Shown here: one piece after another, positions 26,332 through 37,700 of the stretch
How positions within the stretch are numbered: position 1 is the stretch's first letter
Layout of the letters: each line of letters begins with the position of its first letter
Source: Diphasiastrum complanatum
Lineage: Eukaryota; Streptophyta; Lycopodiopsida; Lycopodiales; Lycopodiaceae
Direction of reading: 5' to 3'
DNA length: 64,000 nucleotides
Assembly (NCBI GenBank): GCA_029204225.1
Contig: CM055095.1
Span: 28,278,845 to 28,342,844, forward strand
Notes under the pieces: model-generated
Seen by the model: the letters and a program-made list of their open reading frames with translations, nothing else
Databases searched by the model: none
Told to the model about the DNA's origin: nothing
Program-made: the position numbers and the translations under genes

Positions 26332-27202
26332 GCAAAACATGAAGGACATGCCTTTGTAATGTGACCCGGGATAAGCCCTTTGCCCTCCCATCCCACATGA
26401 GGGCCCCAAGAAGTGAAAATAAACCTATATTTCGTGCACCTTTCAAAATGCACAAGAGAAAGTTCTCATTCAACAACAGAATTTCAAACGTGACGGGTGA
26501 CGGGTGACCTTAAACCCAAAAAAACACGGCTTATAGAAAGGTTGACACCCTTCGACGTGCGTCAACTTGCACGCTGCAACCCGTAAGGAGCCTGGCTCCC
26601 CCCTCTCGATCTGGATGCCCTCACGATCGCAAATTAATTGCCATTTCTCCTTCTCCTCCTCCTCCTTGCTGCCGCTGCTTCTTCTTCTTTTGCTGCCGCT
26701 GCTTCTTCTTCCTGCTACTGAGTGATGTATTGAATGTGTGCTGCAGCGAGCTCTTTGTCAGAATCAATCAAACCCTAGTATCCTCAAGAAAGAGCTTCAT
26801 CATCTCTGGCAAAATGCTTCAATCATAACCTTTGCAGGCGTAACCAGAAGTTGAATGCATCCTCTTATCTGCATGATAGCTTCATTGGACTTTGCCTAGG
26901 GTTGGTGGCAGCGGAAAGGTAAAAGCCTGGTTGTGAATTCAACCCCCAAGCAGTTTAGGGTTTGCTTTGCAGAGTTGAGTTTGGGGTTTGCTTTGCAGAT
27001 TTTAGCATAGCGCAGGGCATGGGGGTTTGAAGAAGAGTTGCGGCTGCTGCTTCATTTGAAATATTTTGGGGTTTGCTTTGCAGATTTGAGGTCAGCCCGG
27101 GGCATGGACGTTTGAATTGCCCAAAGCTGCTGCGGCATTTGGTTTGAGGTATACAGCGCGCAAGTTGGTGTTGGATTCAGTTGCTTGCAATATTGTGCAT
27201 GC
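26329..27202 (+). promoter_or_regulatory. Upstream and 5' leader region of the CHERP-like gene
   Basis: Pyrimidine-rich DNA (cttctcctcctcc and ctgctgccgctgcttctt blocks near 26650-26710), typical of plant 5' leaders, precedes the gene. A donor-like gtaaaa at 26920 and three copies of the acceptor-like word gggtttgctttgcag (ending about 26972, 26998 and 27083) suggest a leader intron with alternative 3' sites. The second and third copies are part of an ~85-bp duplication that also repeats gggcatgg and gtttgaa. Confidence 0.45.
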
Positions 27203-30200
27203 ATGGACCCCCTCGGGCAGCCGTTGGGGCATCCATATGGCGTCCATGTGCCACCAGCTGCAGGCATTTCATTGTATCCGGCTGGGCTTGGACAGCAATT
27301 CCCTCCATCTCCTGCTAGCCACGTACAATTCGGCTTGCCCCCGCCTGCATTTCAGCTCCCATATCATCATCCGCTCCCTTCATACCCGTTGGTTGGTCCC
27401 CCACAATCAGCAGCAGCAGTACCTATCCAAGTACCCGCTGCGGCAGCTCCTCCTGCTAAAGGCTTTTTCAGTCCTTGGGAAGCTGCTCCATCGCCAATGC
27501 CCCCCCCTCTCGACTATGAGCTTGAGAAAAGAATCGAAAAACTAGTGGAGTATGTCGCTAAGAATGGGCCTCAGTTTGAGACCATGATGAAGGAAAAACA
27601 GATTGGCAACCCTGCTTATGCTTTTCTGTTTGGCGCCGAGGGGCATGGCTATTACAGATACAGATTATGGCTGCATGTGAATGGACATGTAAATGCTTCC
27701 AGTAGCGCTACACCATCTGCTTTACACCCTGGCTTACCATCTTACAATTCTTTGTCGCTTCATACGGGCCTGCGAGCCTCAGGCATATCGGTTTCGCCAT
27801 TGAATCCTCAAATCACCCCTCCACCTTTGAGCTTGGCATCAGGAGTGCTGCCGCCCTCAGGTTCTTTCCCCCTTGGGCAGGAAAATATTCAGTCTCAGCA
27901 ATTGCTCTTACATCAGCAACAGCCATTACCCTTGCTTGACAGAACGCAGCAGGATGTAGGCTATGGATCTTTCAAAGATGACACCGAACCTTTCAAAGGG
28001 TTGGGTGGTCCACTTCCTCCGGATGTTGCAGCAGAGCTTGACGAAGTATTGAGGGATCTGACAGGCACCAAGGAATCAATTAAAGGAGCCAAAACGTGGT
28101 TCATGCAAAGATCCATTTTTTCCCCTGCTCTAGCAGAGGCCTTGCGCGACTATGTTCTTGCAGCTGTAGATGCTGAACGGCAGCTACATGTTATATACCT
28201 TGTGAATGACATTCTCTTTAGCAGGTAAATTTCTATATATGTTATGTTGCTATCACCATGATGATCTTGAAGTGCTTTGCAAGAATTACCAGCCTTTATG
28301 GAAAGAAAAAGGCAATCAGGATTCTACTGAAAATTTAATGACTTTGGAGATTTATATTATGTTGCTATCCTTCGATCATAGATCCTTACAGTGGAAGTAC
28401 TTTCAATGTTCAACGTGTAGATTTGCTTGTAACTTAGGATCCACATTCTATGCTGTTTAGATCCTTGTTTAGAGGGGCGCTTGTTTTCTTTTGCAGTATG
28501 TAGTTTTTGTTTTGGGTTTTTCCAATTTTCTATAATGGCTCTATTTTTTTCTAGGATGGCCCTGTTCTACTCGATCAGATCTTTGCATTCCTCTCTCAAA
28601 GTTGAAGATCAGTCTTGAATTTGTTCTAAGTGGATAGCAAAAGTTAGAATACTAGAAAATTCACTTTTGCCAGCTTGTGAAGAAGTTGTCACTTTAATAT
28701 ATTTTGGAGGAATTTGAATCCTTGATCTTCCTACAATAGGGCATTCTTGATGCACTTTACATATCTTGATGTGGATCCATCCAACTCGAGGGATTTCTTG
28801 TTTTTCAATTATGGAACTTCATATTTGTCATAGTTTTTTTGTGAATAGTTCCCAATATAACATCTGTATGTTCGGCTAAGCTTTCATTTTTTTTAAAGTC
28901 TTGTATATGATTATTTTTACATCTTCATTCTTCTTATGGTAAAGGTGCTTCTAATGCACTTTGCAGGTCATCCATCTAACATTTAGAGGTTAGGGGTATA
29001 ATTTTCATTCTTTTAGAGTTTTGGCAACTTCATTTCTTCCGTATTTTTGTATGCATTTTTTTGATCTCATTATGTGATTCTTTTTAGGTTGTGGCTCGCT
29101 CCGATTCTTTGTACAGTTTCACTTGGCCATTTACAAGTCAGATTTTTGTTGATTCTACCTTTTAGGTTGGTTATGCATATTATCTTGTGTGATTTGGCAG
29201 CTAGTGTTATCCAACGCCCTTATTGAATCAATATATTTGGGTGATGCCAGTCTTTAACATCTTACATATATGGCTACTTTTGAGTACACTGAAAATTGGG
29301 CATTCTATGTACCTACTTGTATGGAACATGCTGCTTATTCGACACCTTATGTTTTAGTTATGTTACTCTCTACGCATCTACATTTCTCATGCATTCTACT
29401 TTCAACTCAAGTTTGTACTCGTCATACATGTATTTACCATGCTACTTTTAATACATGTATTTTTGGAGCATAGTTATGGTCGTAGTCCTTGTATAAGATC
29501 TCACGGATATGAGGCTCGCTATACTTTGGGCAAACTTGGTTCATGCTCGAGTCAACGAGTCCATTATTCTTCCTCCTACAAAGAAAAAAAAAGAAAGCTT
29601 CCTTAGTCTTTTCCATGCCAAAGGCATACAAGACTAAAAGGTACATGATAAATAAAATGTACATAAAATGTAAGAGTACATAAAATGTATCAGTGGGAGC
29701 ACATAAAATGTACATGTAGATAAATCACTAAATAAGCTAAAACTGAACTAGGCACTGAGAGATGACCCACCACTTGAGCCTGAAGTTTATACAATCTTCT
29801 TGCAAGTATGCCCTCAGCTACTACTTCATTATCCTTCCTTTTGATGAGACGCCGCTTTTCATCAAACTGCACCACCATGTGTTGCTTCGTAAATAGCTGA
29901 TACTAACGGTAAGTTTTTCTTGATTCTTATCTTTGGTACATAAAGCAACGTCCTTTATGTCTCCAATCTTCAACAAGGTAGTTGAAGCTGTACTTTTCCA
30001 ACTCCCTTTATATCATATGCGTAGTTGTCTCCCAACTTCACATTTGATCCATGATCTAATTTTTGAAAATTAGATAGCCACTCCCGCCTAGGTGTCATAT
30101 GCTTTGAAGCTTCTGTTTCAATAAACCAAGACTCCTCTTCCTTCGAGAAGCCATCAGAAGATGTCGATGCCGAAAACAACTCATAGTCTTCAAGATCCAA

Positions 30201-31652
30201 AGCACTTAATTTTGCATTAGATGCTTCTTCTTCTTCAGCAAAATTACCATCCTGTTTCTTGAATTTGTTGTGCCATCACTGCTTTGCATAATGCCCTGAT
30301 TTGCCGTAAATAAAGCAGTTTCCCTTTCGAACTACTTTCTTTCCATCTTCTGATCGATTTGATTGATTCTCCTCCATATCTTGCCGCTTCTTCTTCTTCT
30401 TCCTACCTTTGCCACCCTTCTTGGAACTTTGCTCTTGCTTCTTTGCCAAGAATGCTTGTTCCTTGAAATCGTCCTTGTTGACAATATTTTGTCGTCTCAT
30501 TTCTTCTTGTAGTAATATGGCACTCAACTCATCGAAAGAAGGCCTCATCTCCCGTAACGATAGCATCAGCACAAAGTTCTGATAAGCCAAAGGTAGACTA
30601 TTAAGCACAATGGATACCAGCACTGAATCCTGAACACTTCCGCAATAAGTTGTCCTCTCAGATCTGTTACCTGAATAAAGTAGTTCATTACTGATTCACT
30701 TGTACCCATGTTCAATGTATGTAGCTTATTAGTTAAAAACAAGATTCATGACCGATTCACCGTCTCATACAGATTCTTCAGTATATCCCAAGCCTCCTTA
30801 GTCAGCAGCATCTCTGATGTGAGGAATGATCATATCTCTAACTAACAAGTTGATGATATGATGAGCTTTTCTCTTACGTCTGATACTCTCGCAACTCCCT
30901 GTCAGTGTTAGGAGGTAACACCTGTAATAATTTCCTAATATTCTCGATCCTGAAAAATATTTTGCATCTTGAACTTCCATATGTTGTAATTTGTTCCATC
31001 TAGTTTGCTAGACTCCGGCAATACAGCATCGTTCAATTCTGCCATTATACTGATTTTCAACTCTTAGCAACTTGATTTTTTGGCAAACAGAATCACCAAT
31101 TCTTTAGATCTGTAACCTTGCCTATGAACTGACCCAGAACAGCAATCAGCTCAACAGTACTGTGCACAACTTTGATGGTAACAACTAGGTTCAGATGTGG
31201 TCCAACTCAGCAGTGATCAGGACGGCTCAGACAGATCTGTAGGCAGCAACCAACATTGCAGACAGCGATCAGATTCAGCGATCCAGCGGCCAGCTAGGGG
31301 TCTGCAGTCCGCTGTCCAACCAGCGAACAGTCTGTAATTCAGATCCGTGATCAGGTCTTCTGATCCAGTAGACAACCAGCCAGCAAAATAGTTCAGCGAT
31401 CTGTTTCTATCTAACCTGTAGCAGCAAACAGTAGACAGCCAACAGTATCTCAGCATTCCAACAGGTCTGATTCCAGCGAACTGATCTCCCAACAGGTCTG
31501 ATATCCCAACAGCCAGCCAGCGATCTGTTCCTCCCAGAGTTGTGTCGAACCGTGGTTTGAACCGGGACTGTTTTTTGGGTTTGAACGGGGAGAAAAAAAC
31601 GGAAATTTTTCTAAAAGAAAAACTGGTTCGAACCGTTTTTTTTTGGCATTTT

Positions 31653-31712
<60 letters not shown>

Positions 31713-34700
31713 CAGGTTTTTTTTCAAGTGTTTCATTGTACATTGTAATATGTATGGCGTGACATTAATGTTTTGAGTGACGAGTAACAATTATCATTCT
31801 TTCTACTCATGTATGGAAGTTGGTAGTTACTAGCTAATGTCACAAATGATATCAGATAGATCATAGCTAAAACTGTGGGCAACAGATGGATCAAGAACAC
31901 TAAATCATGAGTGACAGATATTGTTAGGTAACAAGACTCAAGAGGTGCACGTCAGGATTCAAAATTTCACTATCGATTAATCATGAGTTATAATGTACAT
32001 GTTACCCATTAACACTAAGAAAGCACTTGTTTTTGACATAATTGTAGGGTAGAAACTAAACCCTAAAACCGATTTGCCGGTTCGAACCTGGAGAAGCCGA
32101 TTCTTTCCAGATTCAAACGCGGTTCGAAAATGCGATTCGAAAGGTACCATAAATGATTGGTTCCTCCAAACTACTTCTTGCAATCTTGCAAAAAATAATC
32201 CCTTTCTCTCACCAAAAAGCCTGCTTAGATATCATGTCAGAATTTGTCGTACAAATTCTAGATGGAGTTTACTAGTCCTACTCGCACTCACACAAACGAA
32301 GCATAGGGACTAGAGAGAACATAGATTGTAGAAGAATTGAGCAAAATTCAACATAATGAGACTTCATGGACTCATGATGTCTATTGTTTCAAGTAAGGAA
32401 TCCAAAGTTTGCAATCTAGTTGGGGACAACAATGCTTGCTAAGTCAGCTGCGGGTGGTCATAGTCACAATGTATTGTGGTTAGAACTGATTCCAATTGAT
32501 TTGGATTGATACAAACATATGCTAGATTGAATTGGAGTTTTTGATGGAAAAATAATTTTGTTGGAGAGTTCTTTATTGTGACTAGGTGGCATAATGAATA
32601 GGGTTGTTGAATATATGTGTAATCATAGTGGTAAAAAAAAGATTTGAAGTTAGAATGTTTGAGTGTAGTTGCTAGAGAACGAGAACAATGAAACATTTCA
32701 ACTTTGTGGAATGGGAATGTTTCAGAGGAGGCAACACCAACCAAGTCATTTTAATGTAAAAGATATAGTTGGGAGTTCATCTGAAGTTGTCAAGAGAATG
32801 TGAGGGAGTGGGTTATTATGCGTTCTTGTTGCTAGGGAAATATTTCCACACTTTCTCCAATAATCCCATATTGTGGCACTAGCAGGAAGGTTGTTTCCCT
32901 GTTTCTAGGGTGTGGGAACACTTTCCTCTACGACCATGCTTTTAAGTACCGACAAGTGGTTAGGACCTTCCCTATTTGAAAATGGTGATACGGTTTTGTT
33001 GTTAGCACGTTTTGAATCAAAGGTGCGGATTCGCATATGTACAAAGCTATCGCCCATGGATTGTTCGGATTGTTGATAAATTTTTGGGTATAGCTTATAA
33101 GTTTGAGCTCTCAAAGGGATGCAAAGAATGCTTGGTTTTCCATTGTGAGCAGATTATGGATTTAAGCAAGTGCTAGACAAGACACAAAGGCGACTGGAAA
33201 TTTACATTCTCTATGGATATATCTAGTTGCTTGGAATGGACTACCTATGTTTGATGCTGCACGGGAAATTTAGCATAGATTACAAAAGTTGTATCTAGAT
33301 TTTGTCATTGAGGACCGATGATATGTGAAGGGAGAATGAATATTATTGACCGGTAATGGACCAAACATAACCTTGGATGGACTGGTTGGCAAGAGGTTCA
33401 ATTGATTGGCATATTTAGTAGTGACTGACAACCGAACGAGGCACTTGGCTTTAGTTTAAGGTAGCTATATATACAAATGCGACCATATGTGGCTGCAACG
33501 TTAGTGTTCAATGAGGTAGACACAAATAACCATCATCTAGCAGCCGAGATTGACATTACAATTCTATATATTTCTACATTTAAGAGTAGTCTTATGTTCA
33601 ATGCACAACATCGTATATATCTTTGGCATGGAATTCATTTTGATGTGTTTTTCTTAGTGATTCATATTTGTTTCTTTTTCGTTGGGTCATATTGATGTCT
33701 TCTTGTGGCACTTGGTCCATTCGATTGGAACATTAGTGTTCAGGCAGGTAATGAACAGCCGTTGTCTGGCAGTTCGTGATGTATTTTTCTTTAGCGATTG
33801 ATATTGATGTCGTCTTCATTGGGTCATATTGATGTCATCATGTGGCATACTAAGTCCAATCAATTGGTGGTGTTTGGTTTGTGATCTTGTTTTTCTTTGG
33901 TAGTCCCACCTCATTTTATGACGATGTGATATCGATGCAATAGTTGTGAAAACATTGTTTTGTTTTCCTGGGTCACTATATATTTTGCTTTTTGATGGCT
34001 TCCATGGTATCGTGTTCTTGCTTTTCAGATTCTTCTTTGACATGTACATTTGCGCTATCTTCTTCAATGTTTGCATTTTCTTGGAAGTTTCTATTATCAA
34101 ATATGATTGTTTTTCTTCATGCCGACATCAAGGATAGTGTCTTCTGGTGGAGGGAGAGATACATGGCATATATGTAATGCATAAAGACATGTCTATGGAT
34201 TATGGGTCTATAAGAATGTATTGTCTCTTTTGTTGCTTAATCAACTATCCACATGGCACATCTATGCGGTTACATTATGCTTGTGATGATCATTCTATAT
34301 TAAAGTCTTTTTTGCACTGTCATTGTCCGAGTCCAATGTACAAATAATATGACTCTGCAGCTGGACCGCCCAAATGCCCAATAGTATCCCCCACCTACAT
34401 AGGTTACGATCCCATGCGATCAGAATATGCTGCATTCTAGAATGTGAATCATAATTGTAGAAAATCATAACAAGAACCCTATTTTTAGGCCCCCAGGCCC
34501 CTTGCCTTGAGTAGAAATTGACATAAATTGATCTCTCTTCAGTAACTTTTGTTGCAAACTTTGAGCATGATTTCATTTGAATTTCAAGGAGGATATGGGT
34601 GTTAGAAATCCATAATCATAATATGGATGGACAGAGTAGGATTCGAACCCAGGACCTCCCTCATACTAGTTGGGATGCTCTACCATTGAGCTATCCGCCC

Positions 34701-37700
34701 TGTTTGATAGTTCTCTCTAGAGTGTGGATTGATATTCCAACACCGCCCCTCAAGCCACACTTGGTTGGGGTCCTAGCTGTCACCTGCCCCACAACTTTGG
34801 CCACCTAACCATGGCTTTGATACCATGAACTGTTAGGTCTAACTTGGCTCTGATACCATGTAGGAAATCAAAGTGCCAAGATCCTTCTAACATTCAATCT
34901 CCATATACAAGAAGAAGAAGAAGAAGAAGAAGAAGAAGAGGGAGAGGGTTAGGCGTCCTCAAGGAGAGAGAAAGTAGTATTAATGCTTGAAAGGGAATGA
35001 ATCACAAATGAACAATGAGTACATATAAATAGGCCTTCCAAGGGCCTAGACTCTTCTTCCAAACTCTAAGTTCTAGAACCTTCCAAAACCACTACTAATT
35101 ATAGGGCACTCCCAAAAGTCAAGATAGGGCCCCTTAACATAATTAGACTTTACCCACGAGTTACCACTGGACCAAAATTGGGTCCAACTTAAACTAAAAC
35201 TATCTTAACATGGTCTAAATAATAAACCTACCCCATGGTTACACAAGTCTCAATCTTTTGGGTCAAAGTAACCTATGGGAAACTAACATTATCATTTATT
35301 ATTTCTACACCCTCCTTAAATGATAATGTAAAAACATAACATGACATGAAGTATGAAAAATTGCAACAAAAATGCAAAGTGTTGCATGCTGCCCAAAACT
35401 CCATGTAGCTGAAAAAGAAAAGATGTTTATCAGATTTCTCAGAAAATAGCCAGATCAGTGATTTTTCATCCAAAATAACAGTGCATAACCTTCGCCTGTT
35501 TTACTTTTAGTTTCTGATCTACTAGATCTAGCCTTTGTCAAATTTTTGAGTCATTCTGTTATATTCTAATATCAATTCTAAAAAAAAAATCTCTATTTAG
35601 AAGTGTTGATCGCTTGATCAAAGATCTTTTTCCAAGAAATCAAAAATCTGATTATTGTCAAGTGATATAAGTTTTATAGATCTAATCTAAGATAGGATTT
35701 GTCCAAGCTTACTGCCGCCAAAAAAAAAAAAAACTTCAGCTTGAAGTAGTCGAAATCTCAGCTTCAATCATGCCCGATGTAGAAGAGATGTAGTACGAAG
35801 TGCGGTAGCATCAAGTCGAAGAGTGAAGACAGACATGCTCCATCCAAAGTAGGTAACCAAAAAACCAGCCACAAGCCGAAATATGGATTTGCAATCCATC
35901 AAAGGTTCCCACATGATTCCATAAGTCTTCTTACCACAAGAAACTTAAAAAAGAGTATGATACTCTTTTACCATCACATCCTCCCGAATCTTACTATCAA
36001 TGATTTGCTCACCAACACTAGGTAAGGCAACATCGTCATCATAAGAAGTAAGCATCAAAACAGGAAAATCAGCATAAGGTACTGATTTTGGTAAGGCATG
36101 TGTGTTTCCTCCAAGGTAAAAAGATGCTTTGCTATCCTGCAAAGACTCGGACAGCCAACAAGAGGCTGTAGCAGGCTGTCCAACAGCCACAAAATCACCA
36201 GCAAAGTGTTCCAGATGTGGACCTTGCTGTCCAAAAACCTTTCACGGGCTGGTCCCGATGCATAATAGGATGCTCACGATGTAACATAGGCTGAAAATGA
36301 CCAATAAACCATGGCTGAGTCTGCTGTCCACCATCTTCAAGAAAAAACCAGCAGCTTGCCACTTTGAACACCCAAAAGATCTAGCAACACGCCACTTTGA
36401 ACCAATGTACTAATTGACATGATTTTTTCACCTCCTCCATTAGTACAGAATGGCTTCAAAGAATGCTTGATTTCAGCCTTTTCCAAAACATTAACTTGAG
36501 AAGCTTGCTCATAAAGTTCTTCACTAATGCATCCATCATTTGCAACAAATGGATCAAGAGAGGAATGCTCTACCATACCAACATTCCGATGCAAACTTGT
36601 TTTTGTAGAAAGACAATGATCAAACTTTGCATGCCTTTGCTCTTCTACCTTCAAAGAGGATGAAGTAGAGAGGAGAAAGCATGATGATGAATCCTTTATT
36701 CGGTACATCTTTAAAAGTGTTTCCCAAGCACTTTTAGAGGTCTTGCAAAATGTCAAATGATATAAGATAGATCTTGTTACCGATAAATCAATGAAAGAGT
36801 TGATTATCACGTCGATGCCAAACCTCAGCTTGCAACTCCATAAAGAACAGTTGGTGCCATCCAACATATCTTCGCCCAAACAAGTCCAAATTGCTCCCAA
36901 ATCTTTTGCCATAAGAACCAGCCAAGAAGATAAAGTTTTTCAAACCCTAAATGTGCCCTAAAAGACGCAAAAACCAGCAAGTATCAAATCTGAAAATCAG
37001 CACCGGAATGTGTCGAAACCACACATTAGATGGATGTAGGAACTCGCCCTCCTACAAGCCTTGTGTGCTGAAAATCTCAGGCTGAAATTGCATTACAAAC
37101 TCAAAAAACCAGCAAGCAAAGAATCAAGTTAGCCTCCAACAGAGCTTTTTCCGGAACCCTTCTTTCTTGCCAAAAAGTGTGAACAATACACACACGGATA
37201 GGGCTGTTGCAAACACCCTAACAAATGGTAATATGCTGTCCAATTTTCAGCCTCGGAATGTGATCAGATCATCACAAAAAATTAGCGCCTTCTTCCACAC
37301 CTGGAAACAAGCAAAAAGAAGCGGATCTTCACTTTCAGCCAAATCAGAAGATAAAAATTGCTTGTAGATGGGCGCCCTCTTGCAAAGGAGCAAATCTGAA
37401 AAATAGGGCAGCAGCGGACCAACGGAAGTAGGATAAACCTACGCGGATGTGGGCGACCTAAAAGCAGCCCCGAAGAAGATAATCCATGGCGCCTTCTTGC
37501 AACCTGAAGAATTAGCAAACAGATTTTTGGGCGCCCAAAATCCTATTATCTCCTTTGATGTGTGGCGCCCTCCTGCAAAACGGAAAAGAGTCAAAACTGA
37601 ACGGATCTTCACTCCAAAAAATTAGCAAAGGTGTTGAATTTTTGTGATCCCTAAGTGAAGACGATCTCTTTTGGTAGGGCGCCCTAAATCAAGCATAGAA

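Noticed and set aside
27117-27545. Alternative-frame ORF overlapping CHERP exon 1
   Set aside because: Shadow of the SURP-encoding frame; it carries no domain.
34629-34700. Functional tRNA gene
   Set aside because: Acceptor, D and T arms are good, but the anticodon arm is mispaired and lacks U33; the twin copy differs by 3 nt there. Called tRNA-like only.
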